64,000 bases of DNA, from positions 124,001-188,000 of the forward strand of contig NZ_JAKCPW010000008.1 of the NCBI RefSeq assembly GCF_021440085.1. Direction: 5' to 3'. The translations under genes and the position numbers were made by a program. Source of the stretch: Dyadobacter sp. CY261 (GTDB lineage: Bacteria > Bacteroidota > Bacteroidia > Cytophagales > Spirosomataceae). The notes under the pieces are model-generated. The model had not been told where the DNA came from and searched no databases. It was given only the letters and a program-made list of their open reading frames with translations. This document shows positions 34,122 to 43,537 of this stretch, in pieces (position 1 is the first letter of the stretch; every line of letters begins with the position of its first letter).

Positions 34122-35201
34122 TTACAAATTGACTTCAAATGGTATGCCGAAACGCTTCGCGAGCTCGTCGAGTGACAAAACTACCGGTTCGAGCAACTGG
34201 ATACCGTTCACGCTACGCTCTGCTTCCATTTCTCTTTCAGGATCACCCGGGATCAGCACCTTCTCCCCATCCATAGCCCGTGCGCCGCGGAATGCACCGA
34301 TCCATTTATCCATATCCTGTTTAAACTCTTCGGCAGGACGGAAACCATCGACACGCATTGCACCCAGGAAGTGGCCTGTACCAAGTCCCACACTCTGCTG
34401 CACGCCCATAAAACCGGCGGTCGCGAATGGCGGAACCCAAGGGCCAAAGTTAGCACCCGAAAGCACTCCGGAGAATATATCGACAATAGCGCCCAGCCCA
34501 TAACCCTTATGACTGCCATGCTCACGGTCCGAGCCGAGCGGTAATAGTCCGCCCCCGCTTTTAACAGCATTCGAATCGGTTGTAGGTTTACCTTCCGCAT
34601 CCTGAGCCCATCCCAGCGGTGCAGGCAGGCCTTTTCTTTGCAGTATTTCAAATTTGCCATAAGCCACTGCGGTCGACGCAAAATCTGCCACAAAGGCAGG
34701 CTCGGTCAATGCAGGTACTGCTACGGCGATGGGATTTGTACCTAATAACTTATCCAACGAGAATGTTGGGGTAACCAATGGCGCTGCATTGGTCATCGTC
34801 CAACCGATCATGTCCTTTTGTAAAGCCAGCATCGCATGATAGCCCGCAATACCGAAATGGTTCGAATTCCTGACCGACACCCAGCCTGAGCCTACTTTTT
34901 CCGCCTTTTCCATGGCAATTTCCATTGCCTTGGGCGCTACCACCAATCCTAACCCACGATCTCCGTCAACCACGGCTGTGCTTGGTGTTTCGTAAGCAAT
35001 GGTAATATTCGGGTTCGGGTTCAAACGTCCGTGGTCATATAGCCTTACATACCCTGCCAAACGGGCAATGCCGTGAGAATCAACACCGCGCAAATCTGCA
35101 CTCACCAATACTTCGGAAGCCAGTCGGGCCTCTTCCTGAGAACATCCAATCGCCAGAAAAACTTCTTCGGTAAAATGTTTTAAATAACTGGCCTGATACA
35201 T
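34122..35201 (-). CDS. Ldh2-family oxidoreductase (malate/L-lactate/ureidoglycolate dehydrogenase-like)
   Basis: The 359-residue protein belongs to the L-sulfolactate/malate dehydrogenase (Ldh2) family with the conserved ADLRGVDSHGIARL, RNSNHFGIAGYHAM and KGYGLGAIVDIF segments. It reduces or oxidises 2-hydroxy acids with NAD(P)H; the substrate cannot be told. I start at ATG 35201, matching the family N-terminus; two other ATGs lie at 35228 and 35270. It faces DUF502 across a very short gap. Confidence 0.85.
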   Translation of the reverse strand: MYQASYLKHFTEEVFLAIGCSQEEARLASEVLVSADLRGVDSHGIARLAGYVRLYDHGRLNPNPNITIAYETPSTAVVDGDRGLGLVVAPKAMEIAMEKAEKVGSGWVSVRNSNHFGIAGYHAMLALQKDMIGWTMTNAAPLVTPTFSLDKLLGTNPIAVAVPALTEPAFVADFASTAVAYGKFEILQRKGLPAPLGWAQDAEGKPTTDSNAVKSGGGLLPLGSDREHGSHKGYGLGAIVDIFSGVLSGANFGPWVPPFATAGFMGVQQSVGLGTGHFLGAMRVDGFRPAEEFKQDMDKWIGAFRGARAMDGEKVLIPGDPEREMEAERSVNGIQLLEPVVLSLDELAKRFGIPFEVNL

Positions 35202-35272
35202 ATACGTCAAATGAATGAACTTCTTCATAATTTTACCGGCACAGTGCAAACCAGCACGCCGGACGTGCAAAT

Positions 35273-35896
35273 ATGGAAATTAAAAACTCATTCCTCAAAC
35301 GCATCATCAGCTACTTCATCCGGGGACTTGTGCTGGTGGCACCACTGTACGCAACCGCGCTGATCATCTGGTCGGGCGTGCAATACCTCGACAGTATTCT
35401 GCCTATCGACATCCGGATTTCGAACAAACAGAGCGTTTACCTGCCCGGCCTGGGCGTACTGATCATCATTTTCGGCATTATCCTGCTTGGTTTTTTGTTC
35501 TCGACGATCGTTCCGCAGTCGTTTTTTAAATTCACCGAAAGCATTATGCGGCGCATTCCGCTGGTGAGTTTGATCTACTATTCCATCAAAGACCTCATTC
35601 TTGCATTTGTTGGGGACAAAAAGAAATTCAACCAGCCGGTCCTGGTGACCATGTACAAGGATACTGCTATCAAAAAGATCGGTTTCATTACGCAAACCGA
35701 CCTAAGCCACCTAAAAATCGCAGATCATGTGGCTGTGTACATGCCTCTCTCCTATTCGCTTTCGGGTGAGCTCTTCATTGTTCCCGCCGACAACGTGACG
35801 CCCATCGAAGCGAAGGCTACGGATGTGATGAAAATGCTTGTATCCGGTGGTGTCTCCGTAAAGGTTTCAAAGGAGGAAACCCCTGAGGAGGACTAG
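35273..35896 (+). CDS. DUF502-family membrane protein
   Basis: The 207-residue protein has two transmembrane helices (about 15-35 and 58-80) and the DUF502 core: RIPLVSLIYYSIKDLILAF, then KKFNQPVLV and GFITQTDLSHL. The family has no defined role in bacteria; plant relatives (COV1) act in development. It lies on the plus strand facing away from the Ldh2-family gene. Confidence 0.85.
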   Translation: MEIKNSFLKRIISYFIRGLVLVAPLYATALIIWSGVQYLDSILPIDIRISNKQSVYLPGLGVLIIIFGIILLGFLFSTIVPQSFFKFTESIMRRIPLVSLIYYSIKDLILAFVGDKKKFNQPVLVTMYKDTAIKKIGFITQTDLSHLKIADHVAVYMPLSYSLSGELFIVPADNVTPIEAKATDVMKMLVSGGVSVKVSKEETPEED

Positions 35897-35957
35897 TTTA
35901 ACCCGTTTTTAATAAGCAACAATGCAACAGTTGTGCCCGTTTAAGAGAATGATTCCC

Positions 35958-35965
35958 TATATTTG
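35958..35965 (+). promoter_or_regulatory. -7 box upstream of the small membrane protein gene
   Basis: TATATTTG matches TAnnTTTG exactly and lies 18 nt before the ATG at 35984. A TTG at 35931-35933 is 24 nt upstream, slightly further than usual. Confidence 0.5.
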
Positions 35966-35983
35966 AACCATTCTTTTAGTACT

Positions 35984-36598
35984 ATGAGACAACTACTTTT
36001 CATTGTCGTTTTGCTTTTCCTGGGGAATACCGAAGTATGGTCGCAGGACCATTACGACCCTAAAAAAACCCTTTCCAGTGAAGAACTTTTCCTAAAACAG
36101 GGCAGCAGCAGCCGCGTGATCGCTACACCTGGACAAAAATACCTGGTACTCGACGCTTCCCCATTTATCGGCGGATTTCACAGATACCGCTTCTTCCCCG
36201 GAGACAATATCAGGTTCCGGATGAAAAACGAAACGATCCGCTTCAATGAAACCATCGCTTCCGTCGATGATACGGGCTTTACGTTCGGGGTGGCGAACGA
36301 GGCGGTGGGCCGGATGGATTACCAACGGATATTGCTGGAAGATGTACGGCTGATGAAGGTTTCGAGAAGGATCCCGTTCATTTCACAAGCAGCGCCATTA
36401 CTGCCTTTGGCCGGTTTGATATTTATCGGGGCCGATTTCTTTAACAAAGGCGTCGACAACAAACGCTACACCACCGACACCGGCACGCTCGTGATCGGCG
36501 GTTCATTGATGGTTGCGGGTTTTATTTGTTATAAATTCACATTTGCTTCGTTAAAAATCAATTCAAGGAATAAACTGAAAGTGCTTGAAACCTATTAA
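35984..36598 (+). CDS. Hypothetical secreted or membrane protein
   Basis: The 204-residue product has a signal peptide (MRQLLFIVVLLFLGNTEVWS, cut before Q) and two hydrophobic stretches near the C-terminus (PLLPLAGLIFIGADFF and TLVIGGSLMVAGFICYKF). Between them and the signal lies a globular region with RFRMKNETIRFNE. I do not recognise the family. I use the ATG at 35984, placed just behind a promoter box; an in-frame TTG at 35963 overlaps the box. Confidence 0.7.
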   Translation: MRQLLFIVVLLFLGNTEVWSQDHYDPKKTLSSEELFLKQGSSSRVIATPGQKYLVLDASPFIGGFHRYRFFPGDNIRFRMKNETIRFNETIASVDDTGFTFGVANEAVGRMDYQRILLEDVRLMKVSRRIPFISQAAPLLPLAGLIFIGADFFNKGVDNKRYTTDTGTLVIGGSLMVAGFICYKFTFASLKINSRNKLKVLETY

Positions 36599-36626
36599 GT
36601 ATTGAAATACCATTAATATTAAAAAA

Positions 36627-37862
36627 TTGAAATCCATTCTCGTCAATCCCCCCCAACAACCCATACGTGCAGAAATACAGCTTGCCGCATCCAAAAGTGA
36701 ATGTAACCGCGCGCTGATCATCAATGCGCTTACCGGCTTCCAGTCGGAGCTGACGAACATTTCCGAAGCCCGCGACTCGCAAACCATGCTCCGTCTGCTC
36801 AATTCAAATGATCCTATCGCGGATGTGATCGATGCTGGAACGACAATGCGCTTCCTGACAGCCTATTTTGCCGTAACCGACCAAAAAAAAACGATGACCG
36901 GCACGCCACGTATGTGCGAGCGGCCGATCGGCATCCTCGTCGACGCGCTGCGTAAGCTTGGGGCGGACATTACTTACGAGAAGGTTGAAGGTTACCCGCC
37001 ATTGCAATTAAATGGCTTCAATTATTCGGGAGACAACGAGCTGACCATGCGCGGCGACGTAAGCAGCCAGTACATTTCGGCATTGCTGATGATCGCGCCG
37101 CAACTTCCGAGTGGTTTAAGGATCACACTGGAAGGCGAAGTTGGTTCACGCCCTTATATTGAAATGACGCTAAACCAGATGGCGCATTTTGGTATTGAAT
37201 ACCAGGCTGACTGGCAAAATAATGTATTGACCATTCCCCCATTCAAATATCAACCCAGACCTTACGCGATCGAATCCGACTGGTCGGGTGCCAGCTACTG
37301 GTACAGCATCGTGGCATTGGCAGAAGATGCGGAGGTGGAATTGTTGGGATTGAAGAAGAATTCACTGCAAGGCGACAGCGCAATCGTGGACATTATGCGT
37401 CACCTCGGCGTGGAAAGCGTTTTTACCGATCGTGGTGTATTTTTGACTAAAATTCCGGCAAAGGCATCGCTCGGCTGGGATTTCACCAATTGCCCCGATC
37501 TGGCTCAAACCGTCGCCGTTGTTGGCGCAATGAAGAAAATCCGCCTTTCACTAACCGGCGTAGAAAGTCTTAAAATTAAGGAAACCGACAGGATTTTTGC
37601 ATTGCAGCAAGAGCTCAAAAAGCTGGGCGCGGAATTGAAAGAAGTGGAGAAAGACCACTTATATGAAGTAACGACCCTCACCGATATCCCGACGGACCCT
37701 GTGCCTTCCATTCACACCTACGACGACCACCGTATGGCAATGGCGTTTGCGCCCGTAGGCATGGTAAGCCCGATCCTGATCGAAGAGCCCGGTGTGGTCG
37801 TCAAATCTTATCCCGGCTATTGGAACGACCTTGCGAAGGTTACCACCTGGGAAGAAGTTTAG
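36627..37862 (+). CDS. aroA: 3-phosphoshikimate 1-carboxyvinyltransferase (EPSP synthase)
   Basis: The 411-residue shikimate pathway enzyme joins PEP to shikimate-3-phosphate. Seen: AASKSECNRALII (substrate-binding Lys and Arg), DAGTTMRFLTAYFA, GDVSSQYISALLMIAPQL, SDWSGASYW and the C-terminal KETDRIFALQQELKKLGA and DDHRMAMAFA. The N-terminus is a TTG codon, since the frame upstream ends at TGA (36603-36605) with no ATG before the conserved start. It is shorter than the E. coli enzyme in the usual Bacteroidota way. Followed 27 nt later by the FMN protein gene. Confidence 0.95.
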   Translation: MKSILVNPPQQPIRAEIQLAASKSECNRALIINALTGFQSELTNISEARDSQTMLRLLNSNDPIADVIDAGTTMRFLTAYFAVTDQKKTMTGTPRMCERPIGILVDALRKLGADITYEKVEGYPPLQLNGFNYSGDNELTMRGDVSSQYISALLMIAPQLPSGLRITLEGEVGSRPYIEMTLNQMAHFGIEYQADWQNNVLTIPPFKYQPRPYAIESDWSGASYWYSIVALAEDAEVELLGLKKNSLQGDSAIVDIMRHLGVESVFTDRGVFLTKIPAKASLGWDFTNCPDLAQTVAVVGAMKKIRLSLTGVESLKIKETDRIFALQQELKKLGAELKEVEKDHLYEVTTLTDIPTDPVPSIHTYDDHRMAMAFAPVGMVSPILIEEPGVVVKSYPGYWNDLAKVTTWEEV

Positions 37863-37889
37863 GAATATTCACCATCACGGAACTGTTTT

Positions 37890-39485
37890 ATGGAAACTGT
37901 CTGGTCCTTTCTGGCATCAGTGCCTGTTTGGCTCTATATTATATTAGCCATCGCTATTATTATCGCCCTCAGGGATATTTTACAAAAAAGGCACACCATT
38001 CAGCATAACTTTCCGCTGGTAGGGCATTTCCGGTACATGATCGAGACGATCGGGCCAGAACTGCGCCAATACATTGTCGCGAACAATCGCGAAGAACTGC
38101 CGTTCAACCGTCGGCAGCGCTCCTGGATCTACGCTTCGTCCAAAAAGGAAAATAACTACCAGGGTTTCGGTACCGACCAGAACATGCAGGAAGCGGGTTA
38201 TGTCTTTATAAAACCTGCCATGCTGCCGTTCCGGGTGGATTCCACGCATAGTCATAATGTCAAAAACGGCAACGACCCGCACCATTATACCATTCCTTCT
38301 GCAAAAGTCATTGGCGAATTTCACAAGCGCAAACGTCCATACCGCCCACGTTCGGTGGTGAACGTGAGCGCAATGAGCTACGGATCCTTGTCGGCACGTG
38401 CCATTGAATCCCTGAATAAAGGCTCTTACAAATTCGGGAACTACCATAATACCGGTGAGGGTGGACTCTCCCCATACCATAAATATGGCGCTGATGTGGT
38501 TTTCAATATGGGAACTTCCTATTTTGGTGTGCGCGATGACGACGGCAATTTTGTCATGGACAAGCTGGTAGCACTAATGCGCAACAATCCGACCGTGAGG
38601 ATGATCGAACTTAAATTATCTCAGGGCGCAAAACCAGGCAAAGGCGGCGTGCTCCCCGCCAGCAAGATCACGGCCGAAATCGCTGAAATTCGTGGTGTAC
38701 CAATTGGCAAGGATGTTGTTTCTCCGCCTTATCACAGCGCATTCTCCGATGTGCGCGGCATGGTCGATTTTATTGAACAAATGGCCGCAGCAACCGGGCT
38801 GCCGGTCGGTATCAAATCGGCAGTTGGGAAAACTGATATGTGGGAAGAACTAGCTGATCTGATGGTCGAAACCGGAAAAGGGCCTGATTTTATCACGATC
38901 GACGGCGGCGAAGGCGGTACCGGCGCAGCACCCCCTTCTTTTGCCGACCATGTTTCATTGCCCTGGGTATTTGCATTCAGTTCGGTTTATAAAATATTTC
39001 AGAAACGGAATATCAATGATAAGATCACATTCATCGCTTCGGGCAAGCTTGGGTTGCCTGCACAGGCTGTAATGGCCTTTGCCATGGGTGCGGACGTAAT
39101 CAATGTAGCCCGGGAGGCAATGCTTTCAATCGGCTGCATTCAGGCGCAAAGCTGCCATACCAACCGTTGCCCGACAGGCATTGCCACCAACAACAAATGG
39201 CTGGAGTCGGGCATTGACCCGACCTTAAAAAGTGAGCGTTTCAGCAATTATATGACGACCCTGGCCAAGGAGATCATCGAGATAACCCATGCCACCGGTT
39301 ATGAGCATCCATGTCAGTTTGGAATGGCAGATATCGATATTTCGATGGGGGATAATAACCGGACTATTACATTAGCCGACAATTATGGTTATCTCAAAAC
39401 AGTGGTTCCCTACCCCGGCATCAAAGCGTTACTAGAATGTGATCATCTCGGTGGACGCGCGATACCCGGTGAAAAAGTAGCCTGA
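37890..39485 (+). CDS. FMN-binding glutamate synthase-family protein
   Basis: The 531-residue protein has an N-terminal membrane helix (VPVWLYIILAIAIIIALRDI) and a barrel like the large glutamate synthase subunit's central domain: NVSAMSYGSLSARAIESLN, TGEGGLSPYHKYGADVVFN, FITIDGGEGGTGAAP and the cysteine motif CHTNRCPTGIAT for an iron-sulfur cluster. It lacks the glutaminase domain. These membrane-anchored GltB-like proteins have no proved reaction. It may share an operon with aroA. Confidence 0.85.
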   Translation: METVWSFLASVPVWLYIILAIAIIIALRDILQKRHTIQHNFPLVGHFRYMIETIGPELRQYIVANNREELPFNRRQRSWIYASSKKENNYQGFGTDQNMQEAGYVFIKPAMLPFRVDSTHSHNVKNGNDPHHYTIPSAKVIGEFHKRKRPYRPRSVVNVSAMSYGSLSARAIESLNKGSYKFGNYHNTGEGGLSPYHKYGADVVFNMGTSYFGVRDDDGNFVMDKLVALMRNNPTVRMIELKLSQGAKPGKGGVLPASKITAEIAEIRGVPIGKDVVSPPYHSAFSDVRGMVDFIEQMAAATGLPVGIKSAVGKTDMWEELADLMVETGKGPDFITIDGGEGGTGAAPPSFADHVSLPWVFAFSSVYKIFQKRNINDKITFIASGKLGLPAQAVMAFAMGADVINVAREAMLSIGCIQAQSCHTNRCPTGIATNNKWLESGIDPTLKSERFSNYMTTLAKEIIEITHATGYEHPCQFGMADIDISMGDNNRTITLADNYGYLKTVVPYPGIKALLECDHLGGRAIPGEKVA

Positions 39486-39570
39486 CCGCAGGATATTTCT
39501 CCACACTTTTGCTTTGGGAAAAGTATATAGAAACAATGGCGTGAAACGTTGCTTTCTAAAATCCGGATCC

Positions 39571-41235
39571 ATGAGAAAAACTATACTGCTAACCACACTT
39601 TCGTTCATTCTTGCCCAGGCCATCGCCTTTGCACAGAGTAATCCCAGATATTTGGTTTTGTTTAAAGACAAAACCGGCGGGACTTATTCCGTCGACAAAC
39701 CGAATGAATTTTTATCTCAGAGAGCAATCGACCGTCGTAAAAAGCAGAATATCGCCATTAACGAGTCGGATTTCCCGGTTAATGAAGGATACCTTTTCGC
39801 CATCCGGCAAATCGGTGCCAAGGTTATTTACCCCACGCGTTGGTTTAATGGAGCGCTAATAGAAGCTTCCGACACCCAGCTTGCGGATATCAAGAAAATG
39901 CCTTTCTACAAAGGCGTTGAACTGAACTTGCCGGTAGCCAATATTACGTCTAAATCACCGGGCATTGCCCGTACGGCTGCCACCCATCAAAAGCTCGGCA
40001 CTACTGAAGACATCGATTACGGAAGAATGAACGCCCAGCTCGCACTCATGGAAGTGGCCGATTTGCACAAAAAAGGCTTCCAGGGCGAAAACATGCTCAT
40101 TGCGATATTAGACAACGGATTTGCGAAGGCCGATGAAGTTGCTTATTTCAAACAGCTCCGTGACGAAAAGCGAATCATAGACACCCACGATTTTGTGGCG
40201 CGCGATGGCAATATCTACAACGACGGCTTCCACGGCCTGAATGTGATGTCCACGATTGCCGCCCATCTGCCTGGTACATTGGTTGGAGCTGCATTCAAGG
40301 CCTCATTTGCGCTTTACATTACGGAAAACAATTCCGGCGAATCACCCTACGAGGAAATCACATGGCTTATGGCGGCCGAACGTTCTGATAGCCTCGGCGT
40401 GGATGTGATCAATTCTTCGCTTGGCTACACCACGTTCGACGACGAGTTCGATTCACCCGCGTACAACCACACCTATAAGGACATGGACGGAAAAACAACC
40501 ATTGTCAGCCGCGCTGCACGCTATGCCACCCGCAAAGGAATATTGGTCGTCAATTCGGCGGGCAATGACGGCTACAATAGCTGGCAATATATAGGAGCTC
40601 CGGCCGATGTAGATTCTGTGCTGACCGTCGGAGCAACCAATTACGATCGGAGCTACGCTTCATTAAGCTCCATCGGACCTAATGCAGCGGGGGTTCAAAA
40701 GCCGGATGTAGCCGCGGTTGGTCAGGGTACTATTGTAGGCGATTTGGCAGGCGGTGCGTCTTCAAGTTCCGGGACCTCGTTTTCTGCACCGCAAATTGCA
40801 GGTCTGGCTGCAATCGTATGGCAGGCATTTCCGCAGCTTACCGCCCAGCAGGTGATTTACGTACTAAAAAAATCAGGTCATTTGTCAGCGTCGCCGGATA
40901 ATTTCCTTGGTTACGGAGTCCCCAATGCCGTGAAGGCGCAGGAAATAGCAAAAAGTGAGTTTTCCCCGCTCGGTACCGAAAACGAATTGCTGAGTTCAGT
41001 CGTGCTTTCGCCCAATCCGGCCCAAAACGAAGTAACGCTTTCGATACCACAAACGCTGGTTGGTAAAACAGCCAATGTAAGCCTGTACTCATCAAGCGGG
41101 GCAGAGATGCATTCCGCGACCACACGCCTTAGTGCTAAACATACTATTGCAACCGGCCAGCTCTCGTCTGGACTTTATCTCGTTCGTTTGAAAGTCGATG
41201 ATCTCGAACGCACATTGAAGTTTATAAAGAACTAG
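39571..41235 (+). CDS. Subtilisin-family (S8) protease with a type IX secretion C-terminal domain
   Basis: The 554-residue precursor starts with a signal peptide (LLTTLSFILAQAIAFAQ), then a propeptide-like region and the S8 domain with Asp181 (ILDNGF), His221 (GFHGLNV), Asn332 (NSAGNDG) and Ser403 (GTSFSAPQ). The last ~85 residues (VVLSPNPAQNEVTLSIP to the basic GLYLVRLKVDDLERTLKFIKN, cut here in two quotes) form a type A T9SS sorting domain. It should be exported through the outer membrane and attached or released. Its stop overlaps the Nudix gene stop by 14 nt. The ATG at 39571 is chosen for the signal. Confidence 0.9.
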   Translation: MRKTILLTTLSFILAQAIAFAQSNPRYLVLFKDKTGGTYSVDKPNEFLSQRAIDRRKKQNIAINESDFPVNEGYLFAIRQIGAKVIYPTRWFNGALIEASDTQLADIKKMPFYKGVELNLPVANITSKSPGIARTAATHQKLGTTEDIDYGRMNAQLALMEVADLHKKGFQGENMLIAILDNGFAKADEVAYFKQLRDEKRIIDTHDFVARDGNIYNDGFHGLNVMSTIAAHLPGTLVGAAFKASFALYITENNSGESPYEEITWLMAAERSDSLGVDVINSSLGYTTFDDEFDSPAYNHTYKDMDGKTTIVSRAARYATRKGILVVNSAGNDGYNSWQYIGAPADVDSVLTVGATNYDRSYASLSSIGPNAAGVQKPDVAAVGQGTIVGDLAGGASSSSGTSFSAPQIAGLAAIVWQAFPQLTAQQVIYVLKKSGHLSASPDNFLGYGVPNAVKAQEIAKSEFSPLGTENELLSSVVLSPNPAQNEVTLSIPQTLVGKTANVSLYSSSGAEMHSATTRLSAKHTIATGQLSSGLYLVRLKVDDLERTLKFIKN

Positions 41236-41761
41236 TCTTCCGGACCATCCGCATAATTGATTCCGAGTCGTGGTATTCCTGAACCTTCGGCAGAGGCACC
41301 CATTGCACGTCATTAGATTCGCTGTTCAGCAAGATTTCCTGTCCTTCCTCGGCTTTGAATGCAAAGCGAATGTCGTAATGGTAATGTTCGGGCACATCTT
41401 TCCTGGCGGGAATAAGGTGTATGTCCACATCAAAAATGCCTTCTTTCAAAGCCTGCAAATTGCTGATACCAGTTTCCTCCACGACTTCCTTCATCGCAAC
41501 TTCCTTTACATCCGGGTCACCGTCGCAATGTCCGCCGGGCTGGAACCAGCGGTCGAGTTTGCGGTGGTGCATGAGTAATACCGAATCCCTGCCGGGTGAA
41601 AGCACCCAACCCGACGCCGTAATGTGTCCTTTCAAAAGGCTCCGTTCGAAACAATCGGGATGTTGTTTCACAAAATCGACTGTATCATGATGCATATCCG
41701 CCTCAAAACCCGGCTCAGGCTCGTATGATGCCAGCAATGCAAGCAAACTGTCCCTCTTCAT
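41222..41761 (-). CDS. Nudix hydrolase
   Basis: The 179-residue protein carries a Nudix box in GGHCDGDPDVKEVAMKEV followed by VEETGI: the GX5-X7-REx2EExG(I) pattern holds except that Pro replaces the first Glu and Lys the Arg. It would hydrolyse a nucleoside diphosphate-linked substrate that cannot be named. Before the box is SGWVLSPGRDSVLLMHHRKLD. The gene runs against the protease gene and its stop lies inside it. Confidence 0.85.
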   Translation of the reverse strand: MKRDSLLALLASYEPEPGFEADMHHDTVDFVKQHPDCFERSLLKGHITASGWVLSPGRDSVLLMHHRKLDRWFQPGGHCDGDPDVKEVAMKEVVEETGISNLQALKEGIFDVDIHLIPARKDVPEHYHYDIRFAFKAEEGQEILLNSESNDVQWVPLPKVQEYHDSESIMRMVRKTSSL

Positions 41762-41838
41762 TTAGACTATCTGGTTTTTTCATTCTAATTTCACCACAAG
41801 TTTAACAACCGGAAGCAATAAACCACCTTATTCAAACA

Positions 41839-42762
41839 ATGAAAAAGTATCTATTATCCATGTCTCTCGCTGCCCTGATGGCGACCAGCGCATTAGTGCC
41901 CAGGGCAACGGCGCAACGCGTCCCACAAGCAAGTCCGGCAGCCACTGTAATACAAACCGTTGGTGTTACCGATTTTACCATTCAATATTCCCGCCCATTC
42001 CTCAAAGGCCGTAAAGTGTTCGCAAATGAATCTGCATTGGCCCCCTACGACCAGCTTTGGCGTACCGGTGCCAATATGGCCACCCTATTCGAAGCCAGCA
42101 CCGAGTTTACATTCGGAGGCAAAAAGGTGCCCGCCGGCAAGTATGCGTTGTTCTCAATCCCTAACGGGGCCGCCTGGACCGTGATTTTAAACAAAAATTA
42201 CAATCAGGGTGGAAGCGACAACTATAAAGAATCGGAAGATGTAGCCCGTGCAACGGTGGTGCCTACTTCCAATGAATTTAACGAGGCATTCAAAATCGAG
42301 ATCGTACCGGTAACAGATAGCACGGCATTCTTGAACTTGTCGTGGTCGTCGGTAAATGTGCCTGTGCCTCTTGCCGTAAGCACTGAATCATTGACATTGA
42401 CAGCCTTGAATAAAGCGGTAGCGGAGAAACCAGAGGACGTAGCCACATTACAAAGCACAGCGGGTTACCTGCTTTCAAAAGGTAAAGATTTGCAGGTAGC
42501 GCTTTCATTGGCCGATAAAGCGATTGGCTTGAAAGAATCTTTCGGCGCATTATGGACGAAAGCACAAATTCTGAACAAACTAGGCAAAACCGCAGAGGCA
42601 ATACCCGTGGCGCAAAAAGCATTGACAGTAGGCGCAGCCGCTCCCGACGGAGCTTACAACTTCTACAAGCCGCAGGTCGAGAAAGCGATTTCTGAAATGC
42701 AGGCCAAAGCTGCACCGGTGAAAGAAGCTGCTGCAACTGCGGTTAAAAAGAAGAAGAAATAA
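41839..42762 (+). CDS. DUF2911 protein with C-terminal TPR-like part
   Basis: The 307-residue protein has a signal peptide (LLSMSLAALMATSALVPRATAQ) and a DUF2911 domain: VIQTVGVTDFTIQYSRPFLKGRKVF is split by turns here, then WRTGANMATLFEAS and VPAGKYALFSIPNG. The second part, after about residue 190, contains TPR-like helices (LATLQ, DLQVALSLADKAIGL). The tail is Lys-rich (AAATAVKKKKK). Function unknown; DUF2911 is common in secreted Bacteroidota proteins. Confidence 0.85.
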   Translation: MKKYLLSMSLAALMATSALVPRATAQRVPQASPAATVIQTVGVTDFTIQYSRPFLKGRKVFANESALAPYDQLWRTGANMATLFEASTEFTFGGKKVPAGKYALFSIPNGAAWTVILNKNYNQGGSDNYKESEDVARATVVPTSNEFNEAFKIEIVPVTDSTAFLNLSWSSVNVPVPLAVSTESLTLTALNKAVAEKPEDVATLQSTAGYLLSKGKDLQVALSLADKAIGLKESFGALWTKAQILNKLGKTAEAIPVAQKALTVGAAAPDGAYNFYKPQVEKAISEMQAKAAPVKEAAATAVKKKKK

Positions 42763-42812
42763 TCAGGAATCAGGGAAGAATTGAATGCAGGTTGTTTCAA
42801 AAAACGCTTCGT

Positions 42813-42885
42813 TGTCACCCTCAGCGTAGTCGAAGGGCGGTAAAAATGCATCGCACAATGCCCTTCGACTTCGCTCAGGGTGACA
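42813..42885. repeat. REP-like imperfect inverted repeat
   Basis: A 26-nt arm at 42813-42838 and its counterpart at 42860-42885 match in reverse complement at 24 of 26 positions, around a 21-nt loop. The arm core (GTCACCCTGAGCG...GTCGAAGGG) is a type of palindrome often dispersed in Bacteroidota genomes, according to general knowledge. It lies between the convergent DUF2911 and TRIC genes. Confidence 0.75.
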
Positions 42886-42915
42886 GCTCAATCACCTTGA
42901 TGCAACCTCATCTTT

Positions 42916-43524
42916 TTACCTGAAAAACCGCGGAACGCTCCATTGGTAACGCACCGCCAGGATGCGGATCACGATGATAAGTAAGGCCGAAGCAATAAAG
43001 GTGGTATTGCGTTCGACGCCCAGACTGTCAAGAATCAGATAAAAACAAGCACCGGTGAAGCAGGCCGTCGCGTACACTTCCTTTCGGTAAATGATCGGGA
43101 TTTCGTTCGTCATCACATCCCGGATCACCCCGCCCATCGTGGCCGTAAAAACGCCCATTATCACGGCAATTTCGGGCCTTACTCCCAAATGCAAGGCTTT
43201 TTCCATCCCTACCAAAGTAAAAAGCGCGATACCGAAAGTGTCGAACAAAAACAGTGTTTTTCTCAGCCTCAGCAGGAATTTGTAGAAAACAAATGTGACG
43301 ATAATGCCCAGAATAATGGCGTGGATGATGGTAATATCGCTGATCCACACCAACGGGTAACTATCCAGCAGCATGTCACGGAGCGTACCGCCGCCAATGG
43401 ATGAAATAAAGGCTGTGAAGCTCGCACCAAACCAATCCTGGTGCTTCTGATCCTTCACAGCCAACGCGCCGGAAATCGCGAATGCGAATGTTCCGACGAT
43501 TTCTAATATGTATTGAATACTCAT
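42916..43524 (-). CDS. Trimeric intracellular cation (TRIC) channel family protein
   Basis: The 202-residue protein has about six membrane helices in two related halves, each with a glycine-rich motif: AFAISGALAVKDQ followed by GGGTLRDMLL, and then GGVIRDVMTNEIPII. This is the prokaryotic TRIC/UPF0126 (YicG) pattern. Members conduct monovalent cations; in vivo role here is unknown. It reads 13 nt after thyA on the same strand. Confidence 0.9.
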   Translation of the reverse strand: MSIQYILEIVGTFAFAISGALAVKDQKHQDWFGASFTAFISSIGGGTLRDMLLDSYPLVWISDITIIHAIILGIIVTFVFYKFLLRLRKTLFLFDTFGIALFTLVGMEKALHLGVRPEIAVIMGVFTATMGGVIRDVMTNEIPIIYRKEVYATACFTGACFYLILDSLGVERNTTFIASALLIIVIRILAVRYQWSVPRFFR

Positions 43525-43537
43525 TCCGCGGCGATCT

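Noticed and set aside
35288..35695. Minus-strand frame opposite DUF502
   Set aside because: It is antisense to a clear membrane protein gene and has low-complexity composition with no motif.
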